A stretch of DNA of 64,000 nucleotides, from NCBI GenBank assembly GCA_030149245.1, contig JASBRX010000022.1, positions 62,001-126,000 of the forward strand, given 5' to 3'. This document shows positions 26,502 to 35,104 of the stretch, piece by piece (the stretch's first letter is position 1; every line of letters starts with the position of its first letter). The position numbers and the translations under genes are program-made. The DNA is from Sphingomonas bacterium. Lineage in GTDB: Bacteria; Pseudomonadota; Alphaproteobacteria; Sphingomonadales; Sphingomonadaceae. The notes beneath the pieces were generated by a model. It saw nothing but the letters and a program-made list of their open reading frames with translations, had not been told where the DNA came from and did not search any database.

Positions 26502-28010
26502 ATGGTCGCGAGCGTATCGACGGTTGCGTATCTGGGGCTGGAGGCGCGTAGCGTCGAGGTGCAGTGCAACCTTGTCCCCGGCCTGCCCAAATTCATGATC
26601 GTCGGCCTGCCCGACAAGGCGGTGGCGGAAAGCCGCGAGCGGGTGCGCGCGGCGATGGCGGCGATTGGCCTGGCGATGCCGCCCAAGCATATCGTCCTCA
26701 ACCTGTCACCCGCCGACCTGCCCAAGGAAGGGTCGCATTTCGACCTGCCGATCGCGCTCGCCCTGCTGGCGGCAATGGGGGTGACCGATGCCGAGGCGCT
26801 CAGCGATTATGTCGTGGTCGGCGAACTGGCGCTCGACGGCCGGATCGCGCCGTCCCCGGGCGTGCTGCTCGCGGCATTGCACGCGGCGGGAGAGGGTAAG
26901 GGGCTGATCTGTCCTGCCGCGCAGGGGGCTGAGGCGGCATGGGCCGGGACCGGTGCGGTGCTGGCTGCGCCCGACCTGATCGGGCTGCTCAACCATTTGA
27001 AGGGTCAGCAATTGCTGGGCGCGCCCGAACCGGGCGAGGCCGATGCGCCGGGCTTCGGGCCTGACCTCAAACAGGTCAAGGGACAGGAAACCGCCAAGCG
27101 CGCGCTCGAGATCGCGGCGGCGGGCGGGCATAATCTGCTGATGGTCGGCCCGCCGGGCGCGGGCAAGTCGCTGATGGCAAGTTGCCTACCCGGTATCCTG
27201 CCGCCACTGGATGCGGCCGAGGCGCTGGAGGTGTCGATGGTCGCGAGCGTCGCGGGGACGCTTGAAGGCGGGCGGCTGACACGGACGCGGCCGTTCCGCA
27301 GCCCGCATCACTCGGCCTCGATGGCCGCGCTCACCGGGGGCGGGCTGAAGGTCAAGCCGGGCGAGGTCAGCCTCGCGCATCTGGGCGTATTGTTCCTCGA
27401 CGAACTCCCCGAGTTTCAGCGCGCAGTGCTCGATTCGCTCCGCCAGCCGCTGGAGGCGGGAACGGTCAGCGTCGCGCGGGCGAATGCGCATGTGACCTTT
27501 CCGGCGCGGGTGCAGTTGGTGGCGGCGATGAACCCGTGCCGCTGCGGCCATCTCGGCGATCCCGCGCTCGCCTGCGCCCGCGCGCCGCGTTGCGCGGCGG
27601 ATTATCAGGCCAAGGTGTCGGGGCCGTTGCTCGACCGCATCGACCTGCATGTCGAGGTGCAGCCCGTCACCGCCGCCGACCTCGTCCTCCCCCCGCCCGC
27701 TGAAGGGTCGGCAGAAGTTGCGGCTCGCGTCGCAGCCGCGCGGGTGGTCCAGCGCGCTCGCTATGGCAGCGACGGCCCGCGCACCAATGCCGAAGCGGAC
27801 GGCCCCGTGCTGGACAGGGCTGCCACCCCCGACGAACCGGGCCGCAAGCTGCTCGCCCAGGCCGCAGAGGCAATGCGGATGAGCGCGCGCGGCTATACCC
27901 GCGTGCTGCGCGTCGCCCGCACCATCGCCGATCTGGCAGGGGCGGAGACGGTCGGCCGCATCCATATCGCCGAGGCGCTGAGCTACCGCCGACAGGCGCC
28001 GCGCGCCTAG
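26502..28010 (+). CDS. YifB/ComM-type Mg-chelatase-like AAA+ ATPase
   Basis: A 502-residue protein with the three parts of this family: an N-terminal Lon-protease-like ChlI domain (about 1-165), a central AAA+ Mg-chelatase domain (about 190-390) with Walker A GPPGAGKS and Walker B LFLDELPEF, and a C-terminal domain with MNPCRCGHLGD and LLDRIDLHVEV motifs before it. ComM in Haemophilus and Vibrio is a DNA helicase promoting branch migration in natural transformation; YifB in non-competent bacteria is less understood. It is the last recognisable core gene before the carbohydrate region. Confidence 0.9.
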   Translation: MVASVSTVAYLGLEARSVEVQCNLVPGLPKFMIVGLPDKAVAESRERVRAAMAAIGLAMPPKHIVLNLSPADLPKEGSHFDLPIALALLAAMGVTDAEALSDYVVVGELALDGRIAPSPGVLLAALHAAGEGKGLICPAAQGAEAAWAGTGAVLAAPDLIGLLNHLKGQQLLGAPEPGEADAPGFGPDLKQVKGQETAKRALEIAAAGGHNLLMVGPPGAGKSLMASCLPGILPPLDAAEALEVSMVASVAGTLEGGRLTRTRPFRSPHHSASMAALTGGGLKVKPGEVSLAHLGVLFLDELPEFQRAVLDSLRQPLEAGTVSVARANAHVTFPARVQLVAAMNPCRCGHLGDPALACARAPRCAADYQAKVSGPLLDRIDLHVEVQPVTAADLVLPPPAEGSAEVAARVAAARVVQRARYGSDGPRTNAEADGPVLDRAATPDEPGRKLLAQAAEAMRMSARGYTRVLRVARTIADLAGAETVGRIHIAEALSYRRQAPRA

Positions 28011-28156
28011 ACGCTCTCCCACGCGTCGATCAGCGCTGGGATGATACGTCCTGCAATGGCGCTGGTAAAATCACTTTTCGTTGATAAAAGACGAGGATTG
28101 GCATAGTCGCTGTCCGACCGCTTTAGCTTGGCGCCGTTTTGCCTAGCGAACGGCGT
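28007..28156 (-). pseudogene. AT-richer coding remnant without a start (unrecognised)
   Basis: Reading the minus strand gives 49 sense codons ending in TAG at 28007, overlapping the yifB stop by four bases. The peptide reads naturally, with stretches KLKRSDSDYANPRLLSTK and AIAGRIIPALIDAW, but there is no start codon before an in-frame TAG at 28157-28159. Codons such as TTA, ATT, AGT, AAA, CTT and CGT are rare in the neighbouring genes. This fits the 3' end of a gene lost by deletion or left by recombination. I cannot name the family. The rest of the 186-base gap to uxaA shows nothing else. Confidence 0.4.
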
Positions 28157-28196
28157 CTAGCTCGACGCCCGTCGTCCCCAACCCCGGAGTACTCGA

Positions 28197-29678
28197 ATGC
28201 CCATGGCGCTGAAGACCGCCCCGTCTGACGATGTCGTGACGATGCTGGAGGCTGGCGCTGCGGGCGATTGCGTCGATTATGACGGCGGCAGCCTCACGCT
28301 GGCGCAGGCGGTGGAGCGCGGCCACAAAGTTGCGCTTCGACCGATCGCAAGCGGCGCGCCGGTGCGCAAATTCGGGTTTCCGATCGGGCGAGCCAGCCAG
28401 CCGATCGAGGCTGGCGAACATGTCCATTCGCAGAATCTGGTAACCGCGCTGGATGGGCACGGCAGCTATGCGTTTGCGCCGGACACCGCACGGACGGCAA
28501 ATCGCCCGGCACCGGCGGCGACCTTCATGGGCTATCGCCGCGCCGATGGGCGGGTCGGTACGCGCAACGAAATCTGGATCCTGCCGACCGTGGGCTGCGT
28601 CGCGCGCACCGCCGAGCGGATCGCGCGCCAGGCGGGGGAGCGGGTCGCGCATCTGGTCGATGGTGTGCACGCCTTTTCGCATCCGCATGGCTGCTCGCAG
28701 CTGGGCCATGACCTTGACGGAACGCGCGCGATCCTCGCCAGCCTGGCGTGCCATCCCAATGCCGGCGGCGCGGTCATCATCGGACTGGGCTGCGAGGAGA
28801 ATCAGGTCGCGGCGCTGATGGAGCAAATCCCCGAAGCGCGGCGTGGGTCGGTGCGCTTTCTCGTCGCGCAGATGAGCGCGGACGAGGTCGCCGAAGGGGT
28901 TGCGCTGGTCGAGGAACTGGCACAGGCCGCTACCGCTCAGCGCGCCCCGGTTGGTCTCGACGCGCTCGTGCTGGGCGTCAAATGCGGCGGATCGGACGGG
29001 CTGTCGGGGCTGACCGCCAACCCGCTGGTTGGGCGGATGGCCGACCATGTGACGGCAGCGGGGGGCAGCGCGATCCTGACCGAAATCCCGGAGATCTTCG
29101 GGGCCGAGCATCTGTTGATGGAGCGCGCTGCATCGCGTGAGACGTTCGATGCGATCGTGACGCTGGTGAACGGGTTCAAACAGCATTTCATCGACCATGG
29201 CGAACCGGTTTCGGAAAACCCCTCGCCCGGAAACGTCGCTGGCGGCATCACCACGCTGGAAGAAAAATCGCTCGGCGCGGTGCAAAAGGGCGGGACGAGC
29301 GCCGTGGTGGATGTGATCGACTATGGCGCGCGGATCGCTGCGTGCGGCCTGACGCTGCTGGAGGCGCCCGGAAATGACGCGGTGTCTTCCACGGCGCTGG
29401 CGGCGGCGGGGGCGACCGTGATCCTGTTCACCACCGGGCGCGGCACGCCGCTCGGTTTTCCGGTGCCCACGGTCAAGATCGCGTCGAACCACGACCTTGC
29501 CACGCGCAAGCCCGGCTGGATCGACTTCGACGCCGGCATGGTGCTCGACGCCGGGATGGATGCCGCCGATGCGGCATTGCTGCAGCGGATCATCGCCATT
29601 GCCTCGGGCGAGGAGACCGCCGCCGAACGCAATGGCGAGCGCGAGATCGCAATCTGGAAACGTGGAGTAACCTTGTGA
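28197..29678 (+). CDS. uxaA: Altronate dehydratase family protein (UxaA)
   Basis: A 493-residue dehydratase converting D-altronate to 2-keto-3-deoxygluconate in galacturonate breakdown. The N-terminal SAF-like domain spans about residues 15-85 (the substrate or swivel domain), and the large catalytic domain follows with MGYRRADGRVGTRNE, HPHGCSQLGHD, GLGCEENQ, KCGGSDGLSGLTANP and TTGRGTPLGFPVPTVKI, all standard UxaA segments with the Cys/His positions for the metal. CGGAG lies upstream of the start; a second ATG two codons later is possible. The stop overlaps the GTG start of the next gene (GTGA), so the pair forms an operon. Confidence 0.92.
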   Translation: MPMALKTAPSDDVVTMLEAGAAGDCVDYDGGSLTLAQAVERGHKVALRPIASGAPVRKFGFPIGRASQPIEAGEHVHSQNLVTALDGHGSYAFAPDTARTANRPAPAATFMGYRRADGRVGTRNEIWILPTVGCVARTAERIARQAGERVAHLVDGVHAFSHPHGCSQLGHDLDGTRAILASLACHPNAGGAVIIGLGCEENQVAALMEQIPEARRGSVRFLVAQMSADEVAEGVALVEELAQAATAQRAPVGLDALVLGVKCGGSDGLSGLTANPLVGRMADHVTAAGGSAILTEIPEIFGAEHLLMERAASRETFDAIVTLVNGFKQHFIDHGEPVSENPSPGNVAGGITTLEEKSLGAVQKGGTSAVVDVIDYGARIAACGLTLLEAPGNDAVSSTALAAAGATVILFTTGRGTPLGFPVPTVKIASNHDLATRKPGWIDFDAGMVLDAGMDAADAALLQRIIAIASGEETAAERNGEREIAIWKRGVTL

Positions 29679-31117
29679 CCGTCCTGTCCCGTGCCACCCT
29701 GTCCGTTCTGCCCGCGACCGTGGAGACGCCGGCGGGGCGGCCTCCGCTGCAAACCGGGATCGTCCATTTTGGGCCGGGCGCATTCCATCGCGCGCATCAG
29801 GCGGCCTATATCGATCGCCTGCTCGCCGATGATCCGCGCTGGGGGATTGCGGCAGTGTCGATGCGGACGCGCGGGACTGTGGATGCGCTGGCGGCGCAGG
29901 ACGGCCTCTACACGCTGGCGATCCGCGATGCGGCGCCGTCCTTGCGCGTGATTGCTGCGCACAGCGCGTTTCTGGGGCCAGAGGATGCGGCGCGGACCGC
30001 CGCGTTGCTCGCCGATCCGGCGGTGCGGCTGGTCACGTCAACCGTGACCGAGAAGGGCTATTGCCTCGCGCCCGACGGGACGCTCGATCTGTCGCACCCC
30101 GACATTGTTCACGATCTGGCGGGGGCGGGGACGCCGCGGTCGGTGGTCGGCTGGATCGTTCAGGGGCTTGCGGCGCGGCGTGCGGCGGGCGTTGCGCCGT
30201 TCACGGTGATGCCGTGCGATAATCTGGCGGACAATGGACGCAAGCTGCACGCCGCGCTGGTCGATTATGCTGCGCAGGTCGATGCCGAACTGGCGGCGTG
30301 GATCACGGCGGAGGTCGCCGTGCCGTGCACGATGGTCGATTCGATCACGCCGGCGAGCGATGCGGCCTTCCTGTCCGACCTGAGAGCGCAGCTGGGCGTC
30401 GAGGACACGGCGGCAGTGCAGCGCGAGGCGTTCGCGCAATGGGTGGTGGAAGACCTCGGCATCGACTTCGGCCCCGATCTCAAGGCCGCAGGGGTGATCC
30501 TGACCAGTGACGTTGCCGCGTGGGAGCGGGCCAAGCTGCGTATCCTCAACGGCGCGCATTCCAGCATCGCCTATCTCGGCCTGTTGCGCGGGGCGGCGTC
30601 GGTGGCGGAAGCGATGCGCGATGCCGCACTGGCGCGCTTCGCCGACGAGATGGTGCGCGATGAAATTCAGCCCTTTGTCGGCACGGTGCCGGGGCTCGAT
30701 CTCGACCAGTATCGCGCCGATGTGATGCAGCGCTTTCGCAACCCGGCGATCGTCCACCGGCTGGAGCAGATCGCGATCGATGGGTCGCAGAAGATCCCCT
30801 ATCGCCTGGGCGATTCACTGGCGGCGAACCGGGCTGCGGGCGTGCTGCCGAGGCATATCGTCACCGCGCTGGCCGGGTGGATCGTGTTTCTGCACGAGCG
30901 CGCCCGGGCCGGGACGGCAATCGCCGATCCGCATGCGGCAACGATGGCGGAACTTGCCGCAGACCGTGACGCGCCGATCTTCGCCCGCGCGCTTGCGGAA
31001 CGGGACATCGGCCTGACCGCCACGATGCTAGGCGATGGCGCGCTGATCGCGGCGCTGGAACAGGCGGTGCGCGACGTTGCCGACCGCCGTTGGGAGGCAA
31101 CGCCGCTGGCTGGCTGA
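29675..31117 (+). CDS. uxuB: Mannitol-dehydrogenase-family oxidoreductase (fructuronate or tagaturonate reductase)
   Basis: A 480-residue long-chain dehydrogenase of the mannitol dehydrogenase family. N-terminal Rossmann features are VHFGPGAFHRAHQA (nucleotide loop) and the C-terminal catalytic Lys region is EQIAIDGSQKIPYRLGDS. PCDNLADNG and VDSITPAS are typical of UxuB/UxaB-type hexuronate reductases. Pairing with uxaA suggests tagaturonate to altronate reduction (UxaB role), whereas sequence type reads like UxuB (fructuronate to mannonate); either fits hexuronate use. Start is GTG coupled to uxaA. The gene ends 2 bases before the convergent FAH-family gene. Confidence 0.85.
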   Translation: MTVLSRATLSVLPATVETPAGRPPLQTGIVHFGPGAFHRAHQAAYIDRLLADDPRWGIAAVSMRTRGTVDALAAQDGLYTLAIRDAAPSLRVIAAHSAFLGPEDAARTAALLADPAVRLVTSTVTEKGYCLAPDGTLDLSHPDIVHDLAGAGTPRSVVGWIVQGLAARRAAGVAPFTVMPCDNLADNGRKLHAALVDYAAQVDAELAAWITAEVAVPCTMVDSITPASDAAFLSDLRAQLGVEDTAAVQREAFAQWVVEDLGIDFGPDLKAAGVILTSDVAAWERAKLRILNGAHSSIAYLGLLRGAASVAEAMRDAALARFADEMVRDEIQPFVGTVPGLDLDQYRADVMQRFRNPAIVHRLEQIAIDGSQKIPYRLGDSLAANRAAGVLPRHIVTALAGWIVFLHERARAGTAIADPHAATMAELAADRDAPIFARALAERDIGLTATMLGDGALIAALEQAVRDVADRRWEATPLAG

Positions 31118-31119
31118 GG

Positions 31120-32247
31120 TTAGCCGGCGCGCGCTGCGATCGACCGATACAGCGCCCGGATTCCGACAGTCCAGGGGGCCGCGTCCTTTGACGTGGTGAC
31201 GGTGTTGGTCAGCGTGCCCAGCCGGGGCGCGTGGATGCGCACCATATCGCCGACCTTGTGCGTAAAGCCACGGCCCGGCTCGTCGCGGTCCTGCACCGGC
31301 GCGAACAGGGTGCCGAGGAACAGAGCGAAGCCGTCGGGATATTGATGTTCGCTCAGCGTCTGGGCGACCAGATCGAGCGGGTCGCGGCTGATCTGGTTCA
31401 TCGAACTATGCCCTTCGAGCCGATAGCCTTCCGGCCCGTCGATCGTCAGGTCGAGCTCGGCGTTGCGCACATCGTCGATGGTGAAGTCCGCGTCGAACAG
31501 GCGCACGAACGGCCCGATCGCACAGGACGCGTTATTGTCCTTCGCCTTGCCGAGCAGCAGCGCGCTGCGCCCCTCGAAATCGCGCAGATTGACGTCGTTG
31601 CCGAGCGTCGCGCCGACGACTGCGCCAGCAGCATTGGCGATCAGGACTACTTCAGGTTCGGGGTTGTTCCAGGTCGAGTCCGAGCGCACGCCGATGTCCG
31701 CGCCCCAGCCGAGCGTCGAGAGGACCGGTGCCTTGGTGAAGACCTCTGCATCGGGGCCGATCGCGACCTCGAGATATTGCGACCACATCCCCGCGTCGAT
31801 CAGCGCTGCCTTGAGCCGTGCGGCCTCTTCGCTGCCCGGCACCACGGTGCGGATGCCGCCGCCGATGCGGTCCTCCAGCTCGCCGCGGATCGCGGCAGCC
31901 TTGCCTGCGTCGCCACGCGCGCGTTCCTCGATCACCCGCTCGATTGCCGACACGGCAAAGGTCACGCCGCACGCCTTTACGCATTGCAGGTCGATCGGCG
32001 AGAGCAGCTCGAACGCGCCGCCGCCTACGGTCAACTCGCCGACCGCGCACAGGTCGCGTCCTGCGGCTGACGCCGGATCAGGCAGGTCGAACAGGTCGGC
32101 GGTGGTCGGAGCGGAAGCCGATACGTCGATGACGCGGCCCTCGCGCAGGAGCACTGGGAGCGGTCGGTCGGCAAAACGTACGCGACCCGCCAGCGTCGCA
32201 GTGATGTGGTCGGCGGGCAGGGCGGAAAGATCGAATGGGGTCGGCAC
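31120..32247 (-). CDS. FAH-family 2-keto-3-deoxy-sugar-acid dehydratase (XylX/AraD1-like)
   Basis: A 375-residue member of the fumarylacetoacetate hydrolase fold. It is longer than simple FAH hydrolases and carries the segments DLQCVKACGVTFAVSAIERVIEERARGD, WNNPEPEVVLI (the metal-binding E-x-E) and GNDVNLRDFEGRSALLLGKAKDNN, which resemble the 2-keto-3-deoxy-xylonate/arabonate dehydratase group. That reaction yields alpha-ketoglutarate semialdehyde. Substrate is inferred only. I start at the GTG at 32247 because AGGAG lies six bases before it. It is the last gene of the minus-strand operon beginning with the transketolase halves. Confidence 0.78.
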   Translation of the reverse strand: MPTPFDLSALPADHITATLAGRVRFADRPLPVLLREGRVIDVSASAPTTADLFDLPDPASAAGRDLCAVGELTVGGGAFELLSPIDLQCVKACGVTFAVSAIERVIEERARGDAGKAAAIRGELEDRIGGGIRTVVPGSEEAARLKAALIDAGMWSQYLEVAIGPDAEVFTKAPVLSTLGWGADIGVRSDSTWNNPEPEVVLIANAAGAVVGATLGNDVNLRDFEGRSALLLGKAKDNNASCAIGPFVRLFDADFTIDDVRNAELDLTIDGPEGYRLEGHSSMNQISRDPLDLVAQTLSEHQYPDGFALFLGTLFAPVQDRDEPGRGFTHKVGDMVRIHAPRLGTLTNTVTTSKDAAPWTVGIRALYRSIAARAG

Positions 32248-32258
32248 GGAAACTCCTG

Positions 32259-33827
32259 TCAGATTTTGACGATGCGCAGCGCGATCCACGGCTTGCCCGG
32301 CAGCGCGATTTCGGGCCGGGCCGGGTCGTGCACGTCATATTGGTTGAGCTGCTGCATGCGGAACACGCCCGGCACCGGGGTCACGGTCATGTTCCACGTA
32401 TCGATGATGTCGATGCGGAAGCTGTGTTTGGGGTCCTTGTCGCGTCCGGGCAGCGTCACGCGCCACGATGTCGGCTGCGGCGATCCGAAATATTTGAGGT
32501 AATAGGCGTGTGGGACGCCGCCGATATGATAGTCCCACCAATGTTCGATCGGGTCGATGCCGGGAGCCGGCCCCTCCTCCATGATCTTGCGCAGAAAGGC
32601 GAGGCGGGGCGCGCTGGTCCCTTTGAGTACGCCGCCCTGACCCAGCCAGCTGAAATCGGGATTGCGATCGGGCGCGAAGGTCTCGCTATGGCCCACATAA
32701 GTGCCGCCGATCAGCCCCCACCAGAAGCGCTCGACCATCTGTTGCCCGGTCAGGTTGGCCCAGCGCTGGTCAGAATCGCCTTCATAGACGACCTCGTCGA
32801 ACACCACTGGCTTGAGCGCGAACTCGCGGTGCTGGGCGGCGCGGATGTCATCCATCACGGCGGGGCCGTTCTGGACGCTGGCATGCGTGATCCATGGCTT
32901 GCGGTGGTCGTAATAGCGGCGGATCTGGTGGATCGAGCGGAGCCGGTCATGCGGATCTGCAGCGACCAGTACGCCGAACAGATGGTCCCAGTCGGCGACG
33001 CTCTTGGACTTCACCAGATCCCATTCGTTCGCCATCGACCACCACAGATTGCGATAGGCGCCCCAGCGCGCGGCGACGTAGCGGATGTAGCGTTCATCGT
33101 CGGCGCGCTGCATGTCGTTATAGCCGCGCGCTTCGTCATAGGGGTGGAACAGGATCACGTCGGCCTGGATGCCGAGCTGACCAAGGCGGGCGATGCGGTC
33201 CTCGTAGCGGCGGAAATAGGCCGGGTCGAAGCGCGTCGGATCCCAGTCGCGCGGGCCGTCCCCGGTGCGGACGAAGGGGTTGGTTGCGACGGACGGGACA
33301 TTGGGGAAGACCAGCATCCGCAGCTTGTTGAACGGTGCCGACCGCAGCGTTTCCAGCGTCTGCGCGCATTTGGCATCAGACTGCAACGCCCAGCTGTAGC
33401 AGGTGGTGCCGATCTGGCGGAACGGCGTGCCGTCGGCGTGTGTGAAGTGGAACCCGTCCGATGAGACGCACACCGGGCCGTGATTGCCCGGTGCCGGGGC
33501 GATGCAGTCGAAGCCGCCCGTCTTGCCATTCAGCGCGGCGAAGTTGCTGTGGGTGGTCCATTGCCATGGCCCGGTTTCGGGTGGGCTGAAGCGGATGCGA
33601 TAGAAGCCGTCGCCGTCATAGAAGCCGGGGACGCGGATCGATCGCTCGCCCCGGCGGAAGATCGCCGCCACGTCGACCTCGACGAACGGGTTGCCGTCTG
33701 ACGGCCCCTGAAGCACGAACTCGTGGACGCCCCAGCGCTCGGTCGCGCCGGACTGGGTCTGAGCAAGTGCGGGGGCCGCTGCGACGGCCAGCCCGCTCCC
33801 CATTAGTGTGCGGCGCGACACCCGCAT
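32259..33827 (-). CDS. Tat-exported putative glycoside hydrolase (DUF5060 plus apiosidase-like barrel)
   Basis: A 522-residue protein with a twin-arginine signal (RVSRRTLMGSGLAVAAAPALA, cleaved near residue 22). Residues about 28-110 form a DUF5060-like beta sandwich (RWGVHEFVLQGP through FRIRFSPPETGPWQW). A TIM-barrel region related to DUF4038/apiosidase enzymes follows: FTHADGTPFRQIGTTCYSW, then NLWWSMANEWDLVK and KPVVFDEVVYEGD, whose Glu residues are candidate acid/base and nucleophile. The C-terminus is a beta-rich DUF5605-like domain. Likely a periplasmic glycosidase releasing a sugar handled by this operon. Its start shares one base with the transporter stop. Confidence 0.75.
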   Translation of the reverse strand: MRVSRRTLMGSGLAVAAAPALAQTQSGATERWGVHEFVLQGPSDGNPFVEVDVAAIFRRGERSIRVPGFYDGDGFYRIRFSPPETGPWQWTTHSNFAALNGKTGGFDCIAPAPGNHGPVCVSSDGFHFTHADGTPFRQIGTTCYSWALQSDAKCAQTLETLRSAPFNKLRMLVFPNVPSVATNPFVRTGDGPRDWDPTRFDPAYFRRYEDRIARLGQLGIQADVILFHPYDEARGYNDMQRADDERYIRYVAARWGAYRNLWWSMANEWDLVKSKSVADWDHLFGVLVAADPHDRLRSIHQIRRYYDHRKPWITHASVQNGPAVMDDIRAAQHREFALKPVVFDEVVYEGDSDQRWANLTGQQMVERFWWGLIGGTYVGHSETFAPDRNPDFSWLGQGGVLKGTSAPRLAFLRKIMEEGPAPGIDPIEHWWDYHIGGVPHAYYLKYFGSPQPTSWRVTLPGRDKDPKHSFRIDIIDTWNMTVTPVPGVFRMQQLNQYDVHDPARPEIALPGKPWIALRIVKI

Positions 33828-35074
33828 CAGGCGCGCTCCGCCTCAAGCTGCTCGAGCGACTTGCCCTCGTTGCGGGGCGCCCAGACGAAGCCGATGAGCC
33901 CGCTGATCGCGAGAAACCCGACGAGGATCCAGGCGAGCGTGTGGAAGCCGGTTGCGACCAGCGCCGGGACGAAGAAGCTGAACACGCCGAGCACGATCCG
34001 CACGACGGCGAACATCAGCCCCTGCGCTGTCGCCCGCAGCGCGGTCGGGAACATCTCCGAACTCCACAGCTGGAAAAAGCTCTGCGCACCGAAACCGCCG
34101 CCGACCGACATGAGGAAGACATGGATGATCGCAACCGTGAGCGTCAGCGGGAAGATTGCGAGCAGCGCCATGCCGATTACCTGCGTGACCGCCGAGATGC
34201 CGAACAGCAGCCGCTGGTTCACCTTGTCGGCGAGCTTCATGAAGATGAAGAAGATCGATGCCATGCCGAGCACGAAGCTCATGGTCTGGACCGCGACCGA
34301 CACCGCCTGGGTCTGGCTGCCGACCGTGCTGAGGATATAGGGGAAGAAGAAGCCGTTGGTTCCGGCCCACAGGTTCCAGAACAGATAGGTGCTCGCCAGG
34401 AACGTCATCGACCCGATATGCTGGCGGGTGAACAGATCCTGCCAGCGCCCGCGCTGGGCGCTCTCGCCGCTTTGCTGCGCTTCCACCCAGCGCTGCGATT
34501 CCTTCATTTTTGAGCGCAGGAAGGTGAGCGCGATTGCGAGCACCGCGAGATGCGCGAAGATGATGCGCGCGCCGAGCAGGCCGAGGCTGTCGAGCGCAAG
34601 CGCCATCACCAGCACGACGACGGGGCCGAGATACCAGAGCAGCTGCGCGACGCCGCTATGCTTGCCGCGTTTCTTGTCGGGGGCCATTTCGGCGATCAGC
34701 GACCAGCTGGCGGGGATGTCCGCACCGACTGCCAGGCCGACGAGGAAAAATCCGATGATGACCATCCAGGCGTTCATCGAGAACACCAGCCACAGCATGC
34801 CGAACGCGTAGAACAGCATGTCATATTGGTAGATCTTCTTGCGGCCGAACAGGTCGCACAGCCGTCCGCCGATCAACGCGCCGATCCCCGCAGCAATGGC
34901 ATTGGGTCCGAATGCGGCAATCAGCCCGAGCAGGCTGTCGTCGAGACCATATTCCCGCTTCCACAGGGCCAGCGCGACGGCACCGGCGACGATCGAGCCG
35001 GCGTCGATATAATTGGCTAGGCCGGCAAGGATGGTGTTCTTCCAATCCTCGCGTTCGCTGGCGGCGTCGGTCAT
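33827..35074 (-). CDS. MFS sugar transporter (sugar porter type)
   Basis: A 415-residue permease with twelve predicted membrane helices. The loop 2-3 signature GGRLCDLFGRKKIYQYDML is the standard sugar-porter motif (G-x-x-x-D-x-x-G-R-K/R), and the first half has GADIPASWSLIAEMAPDKKRGKHSG, the PESPR/G-type region of this family. It should bring a sugar across the inner membrane by proton symport. Its place between the glycoside hydrolase and the FGGY kinase suggests that the cargo is the kinase pathway sugar, perhaps apiose or an apioside. Confidence 0.85.
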   Translation of the reverse strand: MTDAASEREDWKNTILAGLANYIDAGSIVAGAVALALWKREYGLDDSLLGLIAAFGPNAIAAGIGALIGGRLCDLFGRKKIYQYDMLFYAFGMLWLVFSMNAWMVIIGFFLVGLAVGADIPASWSLIAEMAPDKKRGKHSGVAQLLWYLGPVVVLVMALALDSLGLLGARIIFAHLAVLAIALTFLRSKMKESQRWVEAQQSGESAQRGRWQDLFTRQHIGSMTFLASTYLFWNLWAGTNGFFFPYILSTVGSQTQAVSVAVQTMSFVLGMASIFFIFMKLADKVNQRLLFGISAVTQVIGMALLAIFPLTLTVAIIHVFLMSVGGGFGAQSFFQLWSSEMFPTALRATAQGLMFAVVRIVLGVFSFFVPALVATGFHTLAWILVGFLAISGLIGFVWAPRNEGKSLEQLEAERA

Positions 35075-35104
35075 CTTCCCCTCCTTGATCGCCGAGTTCT
35101 TGGC

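Noticed and set aside
28041..28055. Possible fifth GntR site near 28041 (GATGATACGTCC)
   Set aside because: Only one half resembles the motif and it falls within the remnant frame, not in a conserved promoter position.
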